DNA from: Anthonomus grandis grandis
Lineage: Eukaryota > Arthropoda > Insecta > Coleoptera > Curculionidae
Reading direction: 5' to 3'
DNA: 64,000 nucleotides
Assembly: GCF_022605725.1 (NCBI RefSeq)
Contig: NC_065556.1
Span: 27,263,140 to 27,327,139, forward strand
Part shown: piece by piece, positions 25,321 through 38,049 of the stretch
How positions within the stretch are numbered: position 1 is the stretch's first letter
How the letters are laid out: every line of letters starts with the position of its first letter
Program-made: the position numbers and the translations under genes
The notes under the pieces: generated by a model
Databases searched by the model: none
The model's input: the letters and a program-made list of their open reading frames with translations, nothing else
Told to the model about the DNA's origin: nothing

Positions 25321-26060
25321 TCAGTGGTCAAAATTTGGCAATTCTTGAGTCCTTCAGAAGTTCTTATAAAAAAATATGAAATTTCTTCCAGGCAATTAAA
25401 AAATGCAATTTGGGTTAGTTTCTTTTAATAATCCCTTTTCTCGTTTCCTGAATATTTATGCAGTTAAAACAGTTTTTTTTTTAATTCCAAATAGTCCCAA
25501 TCCATTTTCCACAATTTCCAGGCTTTCTAACTAATTTAATAATTTTTCCTAGAATTTGGTTAATTAGGGAAATTAATTAAAAATTTGGAATGCAGGAGAA
25601 AATTAAACATTTTTCCAACCTCTCATGAAAAAATTACGAAAATCCTTACAATGATAGTCGAGAAATTGGAATTCTTATTGTAGGAGTGCCTGTAAGAAAC
25701 TTATAATAATTACTTACTTTTATTCATTAAAACTTGGGAATTTTTGATTTTTCAATTCCTTGAAGAAGTCGTCTTCTAGTCGTTCTTGAAAAAAATTTGA
25801 AATTTCTTCCAGGCAGTCGAAAATTGCAATTTGGTTTTTTTTTTAAATTTCCCTTTATAGCAGCTTGTTTTTTAAATTTCTTCCATAGGTATCACAGGCA
25901 ATTAAACCCATTTCTCATAACTACCAAGTATTCCAAATATCTGAAGTATTTTCCAGAATTCTAAATTCACTTCTAACTAAGCGAAGCCAATCCAGCAAGG
26001 TTTAAATTCTCGTCAAATTTTAAGTAAACCGATTTTATTTGTAAAATTTTCTAAAATCCT
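25321..26060. repeat. 730-bp direct repeat, copy A (intron 2 side of exon 2)
   Basis: It starts CAGTGGTCAAAATTTGGCAA and ends near GTAAACCGATTTTATTTG. It matches copy B at 27962 in the same orientation with scattered substitutions and small gaps. It includes three TTCCAGGCA words. Confidence 0.85.
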
Positions 26061-27683
26061 TTCAAACAATTGCATGTAAACTAGAAAGCTCCACTTGAAG
26101 TAGCTTTCTTTATTTATAAATTTCAGAGACTTCTGGAGCTTTTCCCATGTAATTTCTATAAATTATCCAGACAGTTTTTTAGTAGTTTTTCCAGTCTCTT
26201 AAAGTCTTTTAAGTAAGTCATATAATTTAATTATATTTTCCAGGCATTTGAGGCCATTTAAATTATAATTTATTTATTTCTAACAGAAAAAAAAATGTTA
26301 ATAAATTCAGATGATAATTTAGCATAAATACTGAGATTTCGACTTTTATTTAGACCATCTCCAGAGCTAGAATCGCACGTTATAATTTAAAATTTGATGA
26401 CCAAATAAACCAATATAATTTGAAATAAATTAATGTATAAGCAAATTTAACAAATAAAATATTTATATTTTTCCAGGCAGTTTATTTTTTCTTCCAGATT
26501 TTTAGGAAGTTTTTCCACGTGTTTTTCATATAATCTATTATAGACAGTTTTACCGTAGTTGAAATAATTTTTGAAGGCTTTAGAATGCTTTTTCAGGTCT
26601 TTTAATAATTCTATATAATTTAGTTATGAGTGGACTCAAAGGCTTGAGCCATATAAACTTTGTCGTCTAGTAGCAGTAGTGTCGGCAGTAACAACATACA
26701 TTTTTCTGCATAAATTCCAGACTTTTGGGAGCCTGTTCCAGGTATTTTTCATGCAAATTCCAAACAATTTTTATCGCTATTCCAGGCACTTAAAGACTCG
26801 TGAATGTTTCACATAATTATTTTATTAAATAGAAACAAGTCAAAAATATTCATATCTGTATACATATCTCAGTCTGAAGAAGAATTTGAGAACAACTAAT
26901 AAAAAAATAGTTAATTTCAAAATTATTTCAGGAGTAATAAACATTTAACCATCCATTAAAAACCGAATTTTTGATGCTACAAGATTCTCGATTAAGTGAT
27001 TTCATGCTTGACACATTATGATAATGATATTTTTTATGAATTGGCTAACAATCCAACCCCTACACGTCAACCTACAAGCAATAAAACAAATAACAATAGA
27101 GCCCACAGTGATAAACGATCCCTCGCAACCCTTACTGACATCCAAAAATAAAGAAACAACAATTATCCCAATAATAGCGGGATCAACCGATAAATAAGAA
27201 ATTCAATTCGGCGTAACATACGATAGGCAGATGTCTGATGTTAAAATGCAAAGCAAACACTATACATACGTATATATATAACATTCCAACATGGCGTCCC
27301 TAAGTTCGCCAATAGGGATCATCCCTCGTTCCATTGTTATTCCCGTGGAATAACGAGGGAAGGGAGAAGGGCGAGGGTGCGCGCGCACATAAACTATCGA
27401 CCGTCCGGAGACCCTTCGGGACGCGTAGGGATAATAGGGCATGATTGGGCGAATTATTTGAACAATTGTCTCCCTAAACATCCCCTCATTTTATAGAGCG
27501 GAGATTTGCTGCTATGCGGATCGTATTATTGCTTAGCAGGGGTTGCCAATTGCCGAATCGTAATTCAAGGGTGGTTTTAATGGTTTATTGCGGGTATGTG
27601 TAAATAGTCAGATATTAAATAGGTCTAGTCTATTTGTGCAAAAAAGTCTGAATTTAAGGGCAAAATTTACTAATAGTACTAAC
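26060..27683. other. intronic DNA left of exon 2; GC-balanced block at 27040-27600
   Basis: From 26060 to 27040 the sequence is AT-rich with TTCCAGGCA words. From 27040 to 27600 it is GC-balanced and non-repetitive, close to exon 2, with an inverted pair around 27322-27361 (CCTCGTTCCATTGTTATTCC against GGAATAACGAGG). A frame at 27260-27481 on the minus strand has no recognised domain and is probably chance. Confidence 0.4.
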
Positions 27684-27856
27684 CTGCGTTTCCGTTAATG
27701 ATAAGGACTGCGCAAGTTGCTTTCGTTCCGCTCCAACTACGTAATGGTTCTTTTCAAATGCGTGTTCTAACTTTAGGAGTTGCGAAGGACTGAAAGCCGT
27801 TCGTATTCTCTTTGGTTTCCTGAAGGGTTGGAGGAGGAATCCCGGGATGTCTGGAC
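27684..27856 (-). CDS. ems: ems/E5-class homeobox gene, exon 2 (linker and homeodomain residues 1-44)
   Basis: The exon is bounded by an acceptor (TTAATTGCAG, read on the minus strand) and a donor (GTTAGT after CAG). Its 173 bases complete the codon split by exon 1 and add 57 residues, giving 237 so far. It encodes a short linker, PDIPGFLLQPFRK, then the homeodomain from about residue 194: PKRIRTAFSPSQLLKLEHAF, with Arg5, Phe8 and Leu16 in their normal places, then NHYVVGAERKQLAQSLSL and TETQ at homeodomain position 44. The split before V45, just ahead of the VKVWFQNRR recognition helix, is a known intron position in Emx-class genes. The AFEKNHYVVGAERKQLAQ stretch is close to vertebrate Emx and fly E5, while KRIRTAFSPSQ is shared with fly Ems. 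The helix-3 exon was not found to the left on the minus strand, so the gene is incomplete here. Confidence 0.9.
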
Positions 27857-27961
27857 CTGCAATTAATAAAGAGTTTATGTGAGAAAAGGAATAAAAATGT
27901 GTATGAGCAAATGTAAAAATTTGGTTATTTTGATCGGGTATAGAGCACCCGATCAAGAAGG

Positions 27962-28685
27962 ACAGTGGCCAAAATTTGGCAATTCTTGAGTCCTTTAAAG
28001 GATTTTCCAGAAGTTCCTATAAAAAAAATATGAAATTACTTCCAGGCAATTGAAAAATTCAATTTGGGTTAATTTATATCAATCATCCCTTTTCTAGTTA
28101 TTTAAATATTTATGCAGTTAAAACAGTTTTTTTTTAATTTCTTCCAAATAGTCCAGGCAACCCATTTTCCACACCTTTCAGGCTTTCTAACTAATTTTAT
28201 AATTTTTCATGGAATTTGGTTAACCAGGGAAATAAATTTAAAATTTGGCATGTAGGAGAAAATTGAACATTTTTCCAACCTCTCTTGAAACAATTACAAA
28301 AATCCTTACAATGATAGTCAAGAAATTGCAATTCTAATTGTAAGAGTGCCTGTAAGAAACCTATAATAATTACTCACTTTTATTCATTAAAATTTGGAAA
28401 TTTCTGATTTTTAAATCTCTTCAAGAGTTTTTCAGTTTCAAAAAATGAAATTTCTTCCAGGCAGTCGAAAATTTGAAAAATTTATTTTATTTTGCCTTTA
28501 TGGCTACTTTTTTCTAAAGCATTTTTTTTTAAATTTCTTCCCTGGGTACCACAGATAATTAAACTCATTTTTTATAACTATCAAGCTTTCCAAATATCTG
28601 AAGTATTTTCCTGAATTCTGAATTGACTTCTTACTTAACGTCAAATTTTAGGTAAACCGATTTTATTTGTAAAGTTTAATCAAAT
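27962..28685. repeat. 730-bp direct repeat, copy B (intron 1 side of exon 2)
   Basis: It begins 105 bases beyond the exon 2 acceptor with CAGTGGCCAAAATTTGGCAA and matches copy A (25321-26060) in the same orientation. Together the two copies bracket exon 2. Confidence 0.85.
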
Positions 28686-28689
28686 CGTT

Positions 28690-30770
28690 AAAATTAATTA
28701 AATCGTTAGAAAAATTTTAATGATACAGAACCTTACCTTTGACTTTAACTACCTAAAAAAAGTATTAACAACTGACTCAGAAAACTTAATCTGTTACAAT
28801 AAGAGCCTGCGAGAAACTCTTTGAAGAAAGTTTAATTAAACATAACGTAAACAACTAGGAAAAAAATTACCAGAAATTCAGCTAGAAGACCAACTATAAC
28901 TCACCTGATTAAAATTAAATAAAATTCAAGAAAATATAAACTACATCAATAACTATCTGAAAAAATATATTGATTTAAATGTCTAGAAAAATACGTAATA
29001 TTGAACTGCGAAGAAACAAATAAATCATGACTTTAACAGGCTAAACAAAATTAACGTATATTTTAATCCTAAATATAAAAAAAAATTAGATAAGTAAATA
29101 TTTATTTTCTAATGAATCAGACATATGTTCGACCCTTTCGAACATACCCCTGTCTTAGTTTTTTAATATCTTGAATATCATTCTAAAATTGTTTTTCCAT
29201 TGTGGTTTATCCAATTACGTATGAAGCAATTTTATAATAATTATTTTCTTATTTTTAAACAGCGTCCATGATATAAGTCTCAGGAGATCCAAAATCTCGA
29301 CATATCCCTGTTTCAGTTTCTTAGTATAAATAGACAAACGTAATAATTTAATGAAAGAAATACATATAAAGCAATACTTAGTAATTGTGAAAGTACCGGC
29401 ACTAAATAGTTATTAAGAAAAGCATAAAGAGTTGGTTCAAAAAGGGGTTCATTTATTTTTTATATGCGGTGCACCCTGTATGTTACCGAGCATCATGAAG
29501 ATAAAAATCAGGCCTTTAAATTATGTAATAATTTCTGGAAAAATTTATTTTTTTTTGAATTTTTTGTTTGTTTAGGCGTCTGTATTTTCATCTCAATCAC
29601 AGAAACGACCTACTACTGCTGCATTAATCTTAAAAAGACTCCTTTTAGAGCTGGTTTCTGTGGAGACCTTTCACCCTAATAAGTTTCAGAACATTCGATA
29701 CAGTCAGTTTTCCTATGGAATAAAAGCCAATTTTTGTATGGCACTACCTCAAATTTGACGAATGACAAAACAATTGACACACTGCACGAACACCAAAAGA
29801 GCATCCTGTACTCCGGAACATTGTGTTTAATGTGTCGAATATGCGATGCGTTAAGGAAACAAACGCGGTACTAGAAGCGATATTACACCATCGTCTCACA
29901 TTAGCCATAGTCGAGTGGTTTAATGGCAGTTTAATACCACCTGCGTTCATTTTTTTTTCTTCCCCAGTTATTCTGTTGTAAGCTCGGATCCGACACAGTG
30001 CCGATAATTATCCGTAATTACATACTACGCCAACAACTCTTAAAACACCACAATTCCCCTAATTATTATTTAATTAAAGAGGTCCGTTTATGTTCTCGTT
30101 AACTAACGGTCTTTGGCTGAGTTTACTTGAATATTTATTAAATGATTTATGTCATAGCCTCACTTTAAATAACCCAAGAATATTGGTATTATAGCAATTC
30201 AAAAGCCTGGAATAAAACTCTCTAGTTATTAACAATTTGGGCCATTCAAACTTAGAGCTACGTAGTATCCTGATTGACAGCATCCGAGGGGACGTACAGT
30301 CAAAGATTCGTGCAGAAAATATAACTTTAAAAAAAATTCACACACAATGAATAAAAAAGAGACAAACAAACAATAAAAAAACGGATCGCACAATATCCGA
30401 TCCTCCTGCCCGAATGTCATATTTACGGTCTACCGATTCGGTAACAAACGGCCCTTTTTTTATTTAAAAGGGGCGTGAAAACTAGATTAAGGGCATTGTT
30501 AGGCCCTATTATTAAATTAATTCGAGAGTCAATCATAAGCCTGTTAGGAGTTCCCGCTCCCACCCCACCGAATCAAACGTTAACTGACTCTAAAGAATAG
30601 ATTAAACGATAAAAATCTAACGAGCAGCCGTCACCATTTGATTTTTATTGTATAAATTGACTCGCCGTATTGTGCTATTGTAAACGGGGATTATGTGTGG
30701 GTCGATTTTTTAATTTGGTTCCTTCGTGTTGTTTTCCTTTTTATGCAATTAACCTTTCTTTGAACTCCTG
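28690..30770. other. unassigned intronic DNA
   Basis: 28690-29450 is AT-rich with no feature seen. 29450-30000 has better open reading (for example minus strand 29950-29744, with IFDTLNTMFRSTGCSFGVRA) and may be an old transposon scrap, but the family is not recognised. 30000-30740 is GC-balanced and non-repetitive. Confidence 0.3.
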
Positions 30771-31499
30771 ATTTAAGGTTTTCCAGAATTTCCAGTTTTG
30801 CAACTAGATCTTTTTAGAACTTCTCTTCTAGAATACTCTGGTTTCTCCAAATGCCTAGAATGACTCTCTATACTTCATTGGTTCTGTTGTAATGCCACTT
30901 TAGACTACCTTGCAATGGAATTTTTTCTACTATTTTGGAATATCATGTTTCTAGATGTAATTGGAATGTTCTAACCCACTCAAGTGCCCAGAATAAAATT
31001 ATGTATGTATATGTGCAATACCTTGAATAGAAGATTTCAACTCTACAATATTCTCGTTATTTCAACTGATATTAAGGTACAAAAGATATTATAATTTGAA
31101 TACATTATCCTGGATCTGCGGAACCCCCAAATGCCTGGAATAAAACTTGTATATAACCTAAATGTAATACTCCAGTTTAAGAAGGCTTTTGGAATATTCC
31201 AGGTTGTTTAAATGCCTGCAAATATTGAATGTCCTCTAAAGGTGATCTACAGACCTAAAGTAATCAGCCATGTAAAAAAGGATTTTTTTAAGGACTAACG
31301 TCTCCTATTCTTTTTAAGTTTGTATTCTGGTTTTTGCCCTGGTTAATTAAAATATCATAGGTCTTATGCATTCCATCAACATTTTCTTGAAAAAATATCT
31401 CCTTTTTGCATTTCCAGATAAATCGGTATACCAGATTCTCTGGAAAAATACTCTGAAATCCTCCGATTTAATTCATTTAAGTCGATATTTTGACCATAA

Positions 31500-32960
31500 T
31501 ATTTCTCATAGTTGCCCTGGTAAGACCCTATAATTAACTTCATTAATTTATCAGCAATCTTAATTATTTTAACTGTTCTTAAGGTACTTTAGGGCAACTG
31601 AGAGGCATCCAAGTGCCTCTATGTAACTTGAATAAAATATTCTAATTCTATTGTATTCTATAAGATTTTTGGAATATTAGAAATTATTTAAATACCTGCA
31701 AAGACCCCCCTTTAATAATTTTGTTAATTTATCAGGTACCTCAATTATTCCAACTGATTTTAAGGCAACTCAGAGGCATCCAAATGTCTGGAATAAATTG
31801 TCTATGTAACTTCAATAAAATATTCCTATAATTGCAGTGTATTTTGTGAGATTTTTGGAATAATTCAAGTTCCCTAAATGCCTTAAAAAACCCTATTTAT
31901 TAACTTCATTATTTTTTTTATTAGTAAACTCAATTGTTCTAACTGATCATAAGGCAGTTTAGGGCAACTCAGAGGCATCCAAGTGCCTGGAATAAATTGC
32001 CTATGTAACTTCAATAAAATATTCCTATAATTTTAGTGTATTCTGTGAAATTTTTGGAATATTCTAAGTTCCCTAAATGCCTGGAAACACCCTATTTATT
32101 AACTTAATTTTTTTAATCAGTAAACTCAATTATTCCAACTGATCATAAGGCACTTTAGGGCAACTCAGAGGCATCCAAGTGCCTCTATGTAAAATATTCT
32201 AATTCTAGTGTATTCTGTAAGATTTTTGGAATATTACAAATTACTTAAATACCTGCAAAGACCCCCTTTAATAATTTCATTAATTTATCAGGTACCTTAT
32301 TTATTCCAACTGATTTTAAATCAGTTTAAGGCAACTCAAATGCATCCAAGTGCTTGGAATAAATTATCTCTGTATCTTCAATAAAATATTCTTATAATTG
32401 TAGTGTATTCTGTAAGATTTTTGGAATATTCCAAGTTCTCTAAATCCCTGAAAAACCCTATATATTAACTTCATTATTTTTTTATCAGTAAATTGATTTA
32501 TTCCAACTGATCATAAGGCACTTTAAGGCAACTCAGAGACATTCAAGTGCCTGGAATAAATTGTCCATGTAACTTTAATAAAATATTGCTATAATGTATT
32601 CTGTGAGATTTTTGGAATATTCCAACTTCCCTAAATGCCTGGAAAAACCCTATTTATCAACTTCATTATTTCTTTTATCAGTAAACTCAATTATTCCAAC
32701 TAATCATAAGGCACTTTAGGGCAACTCAGAGGCATCCAAGTGCCTGGAATAAATTGTCCATGTAACTTCAATAAAATATTCCTATAACGTATTCCGTGAA
32801 ATTTTTGGAATATTCCAAGTTCCCTAAATGCCTGGAAAAACCCTATTTATTAACTTAATAAACTCAATTATTCCAACTGATCATAAGGCACTTTAAGGTA
32901 ACTCAGAGACACCTAAGTGCCTGGAAAAAATACTCTATGCAACTGGAATCAAATATGCTA
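31500..32960. repeat. tandem array, about 187 bp unit, eight copies
   Basis: Copies carry GGCATCCAAGTGCCTGGAAT, TTCAATAAAATATTCCTATA, TTTTTGGAATATTCCAAGTT and TTATTCCAACTGATCATAAG. Two copies (near 31609 and 32177) share a shortened GTGCCTCTATGTAA form, an alternating pattern. More diverged TGCCTGGAATAAA sequence flanks the array from 30770 to 33330. Confidence 0.85.
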
Positions 32961-33339
32961 ATTCCAGTTTAAAAAACAAGTAACCTCATCCTTATATTCA
33001 ATGTTACTCAGCCCCAATTATTCCAATAACAACAATTTTGGGACAACTTAAATGCAAATGCCTTTAATAAAAACTCTATGTTTTTTCTTTACTTTAACTA
33101 ACTAGTAGATTTCCGGCCCATTCTGGAATACTCTTCTATCCAATCCAAATTTCTGGAATGACTGTTTAATTAATTCATATCAATAACCTGAAATATTCCA
33201 ACTGACAGTAAGATACTTAAAAGCCATCCAAATGCCTGGAATAATTTATTAATAATTTGGCTTATTCAACGGTCTCTTGTTATTGAAGTTAAAAATGGTC
33301 TTCCTATCATAACCTCTTAACTTCCTTAAAATGCCTGCA

Positions 33340-34690
33340 ATAAAAATAATTTCTCTTTAATAGATGTGTGAGTAGGCAGATGACTATAGGCTTTTTTAAA
33401 TGCGTTTTCTTATATTCAGTAATCGTCTATTCATCTGTCCAAAGGAACATAATAGAGACATCCGTCTTTGATACAAATTGATGAATTCCCATAATTATCT
33501 CATTTGCCTTTAAGATTATTTATGGCTCCATGAGTCAATATTATTACAAGTGATTAATAGTTAAAAAAATAATTAAATGTATGCACAAGTCTTAATTAAG
33601 GGCCTTAATTAAACTGAAATTGTATTCTTTATTGTGGCATTTTATTAAAATCTATCCATAGTAGCATAAACATCCTCAATTAACGATAAGCGTGAGGGTC
33701 TGTATCGCAATTAAATTAACATATTTTTTAATTATAACGTAATTAAAGTTAAAACGTTAAACTAACGCCCGGGCCTGGGCAGCTTTTCGGTCCGAAATGC
33801 TAATGAAGACATTAACTTGGGAGCAAATTATGCTTAATGGATCAAAAAGGGTTTTTTTTTACTCCTTTGGATTTAAATTATTGTTGCCCAGTAAACGTGC
33901 GAAAAATGCGGTCTTTTATCGATTTGCATAGTTATTTCAAAAGGCCGTTTAGGACGTCACCATAAATTTTTCTTTTTAGCATAAGAATTTTTAACAGAAA
34001 TGTTGAATATTGGAATTCCGTTGGTGTTTTTTTTTTTTAATATATTGTGGTCGGATTTAAATTTCTTAATAAAACAACATAGAGATATTGGGTAAATCTA
34101 CCAACCAAGAAATCCGTTTTGTACGTAATTTCTCGCCGGTATAATAATTGAGCGGCAATTTGTACCACTTTGTGTACAAAAGGCGCTTTGCATAAAGAAT
34201 GCGGTTAGGTAACTCGAACGGCTCGGATTGTATGCGTGCCATTTTCCTTATCTGAAACTGAACAACCATTACATATGTTTATAATTTTCTTTTTTATTAT
34301 CATTACTCTTAAAATTTGTGTTTTACATATAAAAATTCAGTCGTTCAGTCATTGATTTAAATAATCCGGTAGTAAGGGCCTACCTTTCAAATCTTTGTCC
34401 GATGCATTTTATATCCAGATCAAATTCACGTTTACACGTTTTCTGTATTGATTCTAATTTCTGGAAAGTGAATCAGTTTTTTTAAGTCTTATATAAAAAT
34501 AGTGTAACTAAAATTGTATAGGTGGCCTATAATAGTGTTTTTTTGTTTTTTTTGTTTTAGGGTTTTTTTAGTATTTTTTTTTAAAGTGTTTCAAAGCCTC
34601 ATAGTTTATCCCAAAAATCTAACTGATCAAATTGAACCTTATAAGGCTCTTAAAAAAGATTTGTTTCTAGTCAACATTTAAGGAAGAATT
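33340..34690. other. non-repetitive intronic DNA
   Basis: Nothing coding is recognised. 33600-34000 has a balanced segment with AACGCCCGGGCCTGGGC near 33764, and may be conserved non-coding sequence. The rest is AT-rich. Confidence 0.3.
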
Positions 34691-35211
34691 ATAATAAAGG
34701 GTGTCCCAAATTGGAAGGTGACCATTGGGATCTCGGAAACTGTAAGAGTTACAGGGTCGGTTGAAGGGAAGCAAAGTTGCGCAATTTGGAACTTAATAAA
34801 ATGACGTTTAAAAATTGTTAAAATTCCGGCGATATCCAAAAAATAAGCGAAATTTGTCAAAATCGTTTTTACCTTCTTGCGACTTTATTTGAAGAGATAT
34901 CGGAAAACTAAAAACACATTTTCATTGTCACTTTTAATGCTCTACAACATGACGCAAAAAAAATGGAACAAAAACTCAATATGATTTGTTAACAAGTTTA
35001 TCTGGTAAATTATCATCAATATCATCAAAGTTATGAAATACCCTGTATTCAATTGATACACTTTCATTGAATTGGTTTAAAAAAAAACTATATCAAATAC
35101 ACAGTATTTTATAGCTTCAGTTTATATAAAATCAATTTATTTGGAAATCCCATTGATATATCTTTCTCTTGTGCACTCATGGAGTTCTTATTGGAAGCAC
35201 TAGAAGGAGTA

Positions 35212-37579
35212 GGAGAGCGAGGAGGAATAGGAGCCAGCGGGTAATGGGATCCATCTCGTTATTTACGCCATGATGTGCGTAATGTAATCTTGGAACGCAG
35301 CTAACATTTAATCTTGATACTTTCAAACTACTTTGAACTGTTACACAATATGGCTCCAATTACCCCCATGGCTCTAAATACCCCAATTTTTTTGAAACTA
35401 AAAATTTATTGTAGGAAATGCCTCGAAATTGGAAAAGGAAAACTGAGAGGCGGCTTGGACCCTGGAAGACCTACAAAAAGAGGCGCAATTGGTCGGCGAA
35501 GGATTAGCTATTAGAAAAGCAGCCGTGCGTTGTGGAATTCCATATCAAACATTGCAGAAACGATTGAAAAAAGGACAACTGCAAAGTTCAGGAAAACTTG
35601 GTAGACACCCCATCTTTACTCTTCAGCAAAAAACGTAAATGGCCCAACATTTAGTTATACCCTTGCAAATATGTTTTATGGGCTAACTAGGTGGCAATTT
35701 TGTCGCTTAGCTTACAGATGTGCCGAAAATTTAAGAATTAATCACCCCTTTAATAAACAGAAGCAGTTAGCTGGAAGAGACTGGCTAGATGGATTCTTAA
35801 GACGGAATTCCACGATCAGCATTCGTAAACCTGAGGCCACGAGTTTAAACCGCATCAAGAGTTTTAACAAATGGACGAGGTAACTCGCTTTTTCGACAAT
35901 CTTCACACGGTTTTCAAGAAGTCCAATATTTTTAATATGGATGAAACGGGAATAACGACGGTTCAAGAACCTGGAACTATATTGGCTAGAAAAGGTCAAA
36001 AAAGGGTAGGTTCGGCAACTAGTTGGGGGGAGCGTGGCAAAAACATTACTGTAATTTGTTGCATGAGCGCTACCGGATCGTTTGTGCCCCCATTTTTTAT
36101 ATTCCCCAGAAGACGATTTTCTCCACTACTTGTTAAGGATGGGCCTCCAGACGCGGAATATCAGATTACTTTTAACGGCTGGACTAATGAGGAAATGTTC
36201 GAATTGTGGCTTAGGCATTTTGTAAAATTTGTTAAGCCCAATCGTGATGAACCAGTATTACTTATTCTAGATAATCATTCTAGTCATGCAACGCTTGAAA
36301 GTTACAATTACTGCAAAGAAAATTTCTTTACGGTACTGTCCCTGCCACCACATTCATCACATCGTATCCGTTAGATGTAACATTTTATGGTCCACTAAAG
36401 AAGTCCTACTATAAAGAATGTGACAATTACATGAAGTCAAATAACCTCACACAAATCACTCCATATGATGTTGCTTCTTTGGAAAAGGGAATATCAGGGT
36501 TCAAATGCACAGGTATTTTTCCATACCAGCCAGATATCTTTACTGATGCTGATTTTGTCTATAATTGTGTGCCACCAGCTTGCGTGGATACTAATGAGAA
36601 GACAATGGGATCACCGGCAAGTAGCTCTAAAATAACAGAAGCAAACAGCAAAGACGATAATAAAAGCAAGAACTTAAGACAAACACGAAAACAGCATTCC
36701 GAAATTTTTACCCAGACACCTATTTTTTGAAGAAAAAAAGCGAAAAAAACAAGAACGTGATGAAAAAAAAGGGATGAAAACAGAGAACATAAACAAAACT
36801 AAAAAGAACAGCAAAATAAAAAGTGCTAAACGACAAGTAGGAGCAGACGAATTGTGGTCATCAGAAGATGAAGAACCTTTGACGAAAACAGTTATTAGCA
36901 AATATGTGTCCAAAAGGGAGTCAAAACCAGTTAATAAATATATTAAATATGCAAAAGGAAAAGTTGTTTACAAAAAAGGCACGAACAAAAGACAAGTTGC
37001 TGAAGAATCGTCATCTTCAGAAGACGAAGAGATAAGTGAATAAGATATTTGTGACGACGACGAGTGCGATGATCTTAGCGACAGCGCCGCTCATGTTAGA
37101 TGCATTATTTGTGACGACGTTGGAAAAAATAATGAACTGTGGTACCGTTGTACAAATTGTGGCAGTTGGGCACACTCTGAATGTTCGGGCGTAGAAGATA
37201 CAGAGGGCTATATTTGTGACTTTTGTTTACGTTTTTTTAGGTATTTTTGCTTAAGAATTTATGTTACGTTTGTTACATTTTCAAATAAGGTCCATTTTTT
37301 ATGAGAACTAGCTTAATACTTATTAAAAACATCTTAAAAACTACAATAATAAATCTGGCTCCCATTACCCAATCGTCGTGGGAAATGAGAGCTAAACGCA
37401 CTTTTTTTTAAAGTTTTTTTATAAAAAGAAATAAATTCATTTTTTCCACAACTGTTATTAAAATGTAACGTTAAAAAATCCTTTTAAACGCTGGTATGTT
37501 TGAAAGAACTTTAAAGGTTTTTTTAAATATTTCTATTGACAATAATGCATTAAGTGGCTCCAATTCCCCCCCGCTCCCC
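35212..37579 (+). mobile_element. pogo-type DNA transposon nested in the Tc1-type element
   Basis: The ends are GGAGAGCGAGGAGGAATAGG at 35212 and, read on the other strand, GGGGAGCGGGGGGGAATTGG at 37579, both continuing AGCCA, and both preceded by TA (35210-35211 and 37580-37581). The terminal repeat is about 25 bases. The element is 2.37 kb and encodes one decayed transposase. A TA target is usual for pogo. Confidence 0.85.
35418..37240 (+). pseudogene. pogo-type DDD transposase with C-terminal PHD-like zinc finger, frameshifted
   Basis: The chain starts MPRNWKRKTERRLGPWKTYK, then after a frameshift LAIRKAAVRCGIPYQTLQKR, a pipsqueak-type helix-turn-helix. A second DNA-binding block follows at 35671-35880 (KQLAGRDWLDGFLRRNSTIS). 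The DDE_1 catalytic core is at 35871-36374: NMDETGI (first Asp), LLILDNHSSH (second Asp), then across one more frameshift YPLDVTFYGPLKKSYY (third Asp). An acidic, Lys/Ser-rich tail leads to an in-frame TAA at 37041. The same frame then continues into CIICDD, YRCTNCGSWAHSECSG and ICDFC, a PHD-like Cys/His finger. At least three frameshifts plus the stop make it non-functional. Fused fingers of this kind are known in insect pogo/Tigger proteins. Confidence 0.85.
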
Positions 37580-38049
37580 TAATCGGACATGCAAGTGCGA
37601 TACATCATTTTAAAGGCAATTAAAAATACTAAAAATTTAAAAATGAAAAAATCCAATATGGCGCCCATAGAAAAAAATGAAGTTGATGATGATCAAAAAA
37701 AAAAAACGAAATGTCGGATTAATTTTTTTTTGCGTCATATTGTAGGACATAAAAAGTAGCAATGAAAAACTGTTTTTCGTTTGCCGATGTCTCTTTAAAT
37801 AAAGTCGGTAGAAGGTAAAAACGATTTTGACAATTTTCGATTTTTTTCGCTTAAATATCCGAAATTCTAAAATTTTTTAAACGTCATTTTATTAAGCTCC
37901 AAATTGCGCAACTTCGCCTCTCATTAACCGACCCCGTAACTCTTACGGTTTCCGAGATTCCAATGGTCACCCTCGAATTTGGGACACCCTGTACAAGAAG
38001 CTATTCAGTTAAGATATATATATCAATTTGAGCTTCATTAAAGACATTT

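Larger units (their letters stand above)
1..27683 (-). other. intron 2 of the ems-class gene, partial (at least 27.6 kb)
   Basis: The intron begins at the GTTAGT donor after exon 2 and continues off the left edge. A reading for a minus-strand exon encoding VKVWFQNRR found none. It contains tandem arrays, a 180-bp satellite and transposon remnants. Confidence 0.65.
34697..37991. mobile_element. Tc1-type element with long terminal inverted repeats, host of a nested pogo element
   Basis: Long inverted repeats of about 260 bases run from 34697 and up to 37991. The left one starts AAGGGTGTCCCAAATT and the right one ends AATTTGGGACACCCTG, each bordered by TA (34695-34696 and 37992-37993). Shared inner words include ATTGGGATCTCGGAAAC (left), AAATTGCGCAACTT and GTAACTCTTACGGTTTCCGA (right strand as written). 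Without the inner pogo element only about 0.9 kb remains and there is no transposase of its own, so it was non-autonomous. The same repeat family flanks the element at 61092-62860. Confidence 0.85.

Noticed and set aside
1..27683. Third exon of the homeobox gene
   Set aside because: Reading the minus strand for VKVWFQNRR (an AACCA-type word followed by C/T-rich codons on the plus strand) gave no match; it is taken to lie beyond the left edge.
29744..29950. Possible transposon protein on the minus strand
   Set aside because: The frame looks less random than its surroundings, but no family motif could be named, so only a note is kept.
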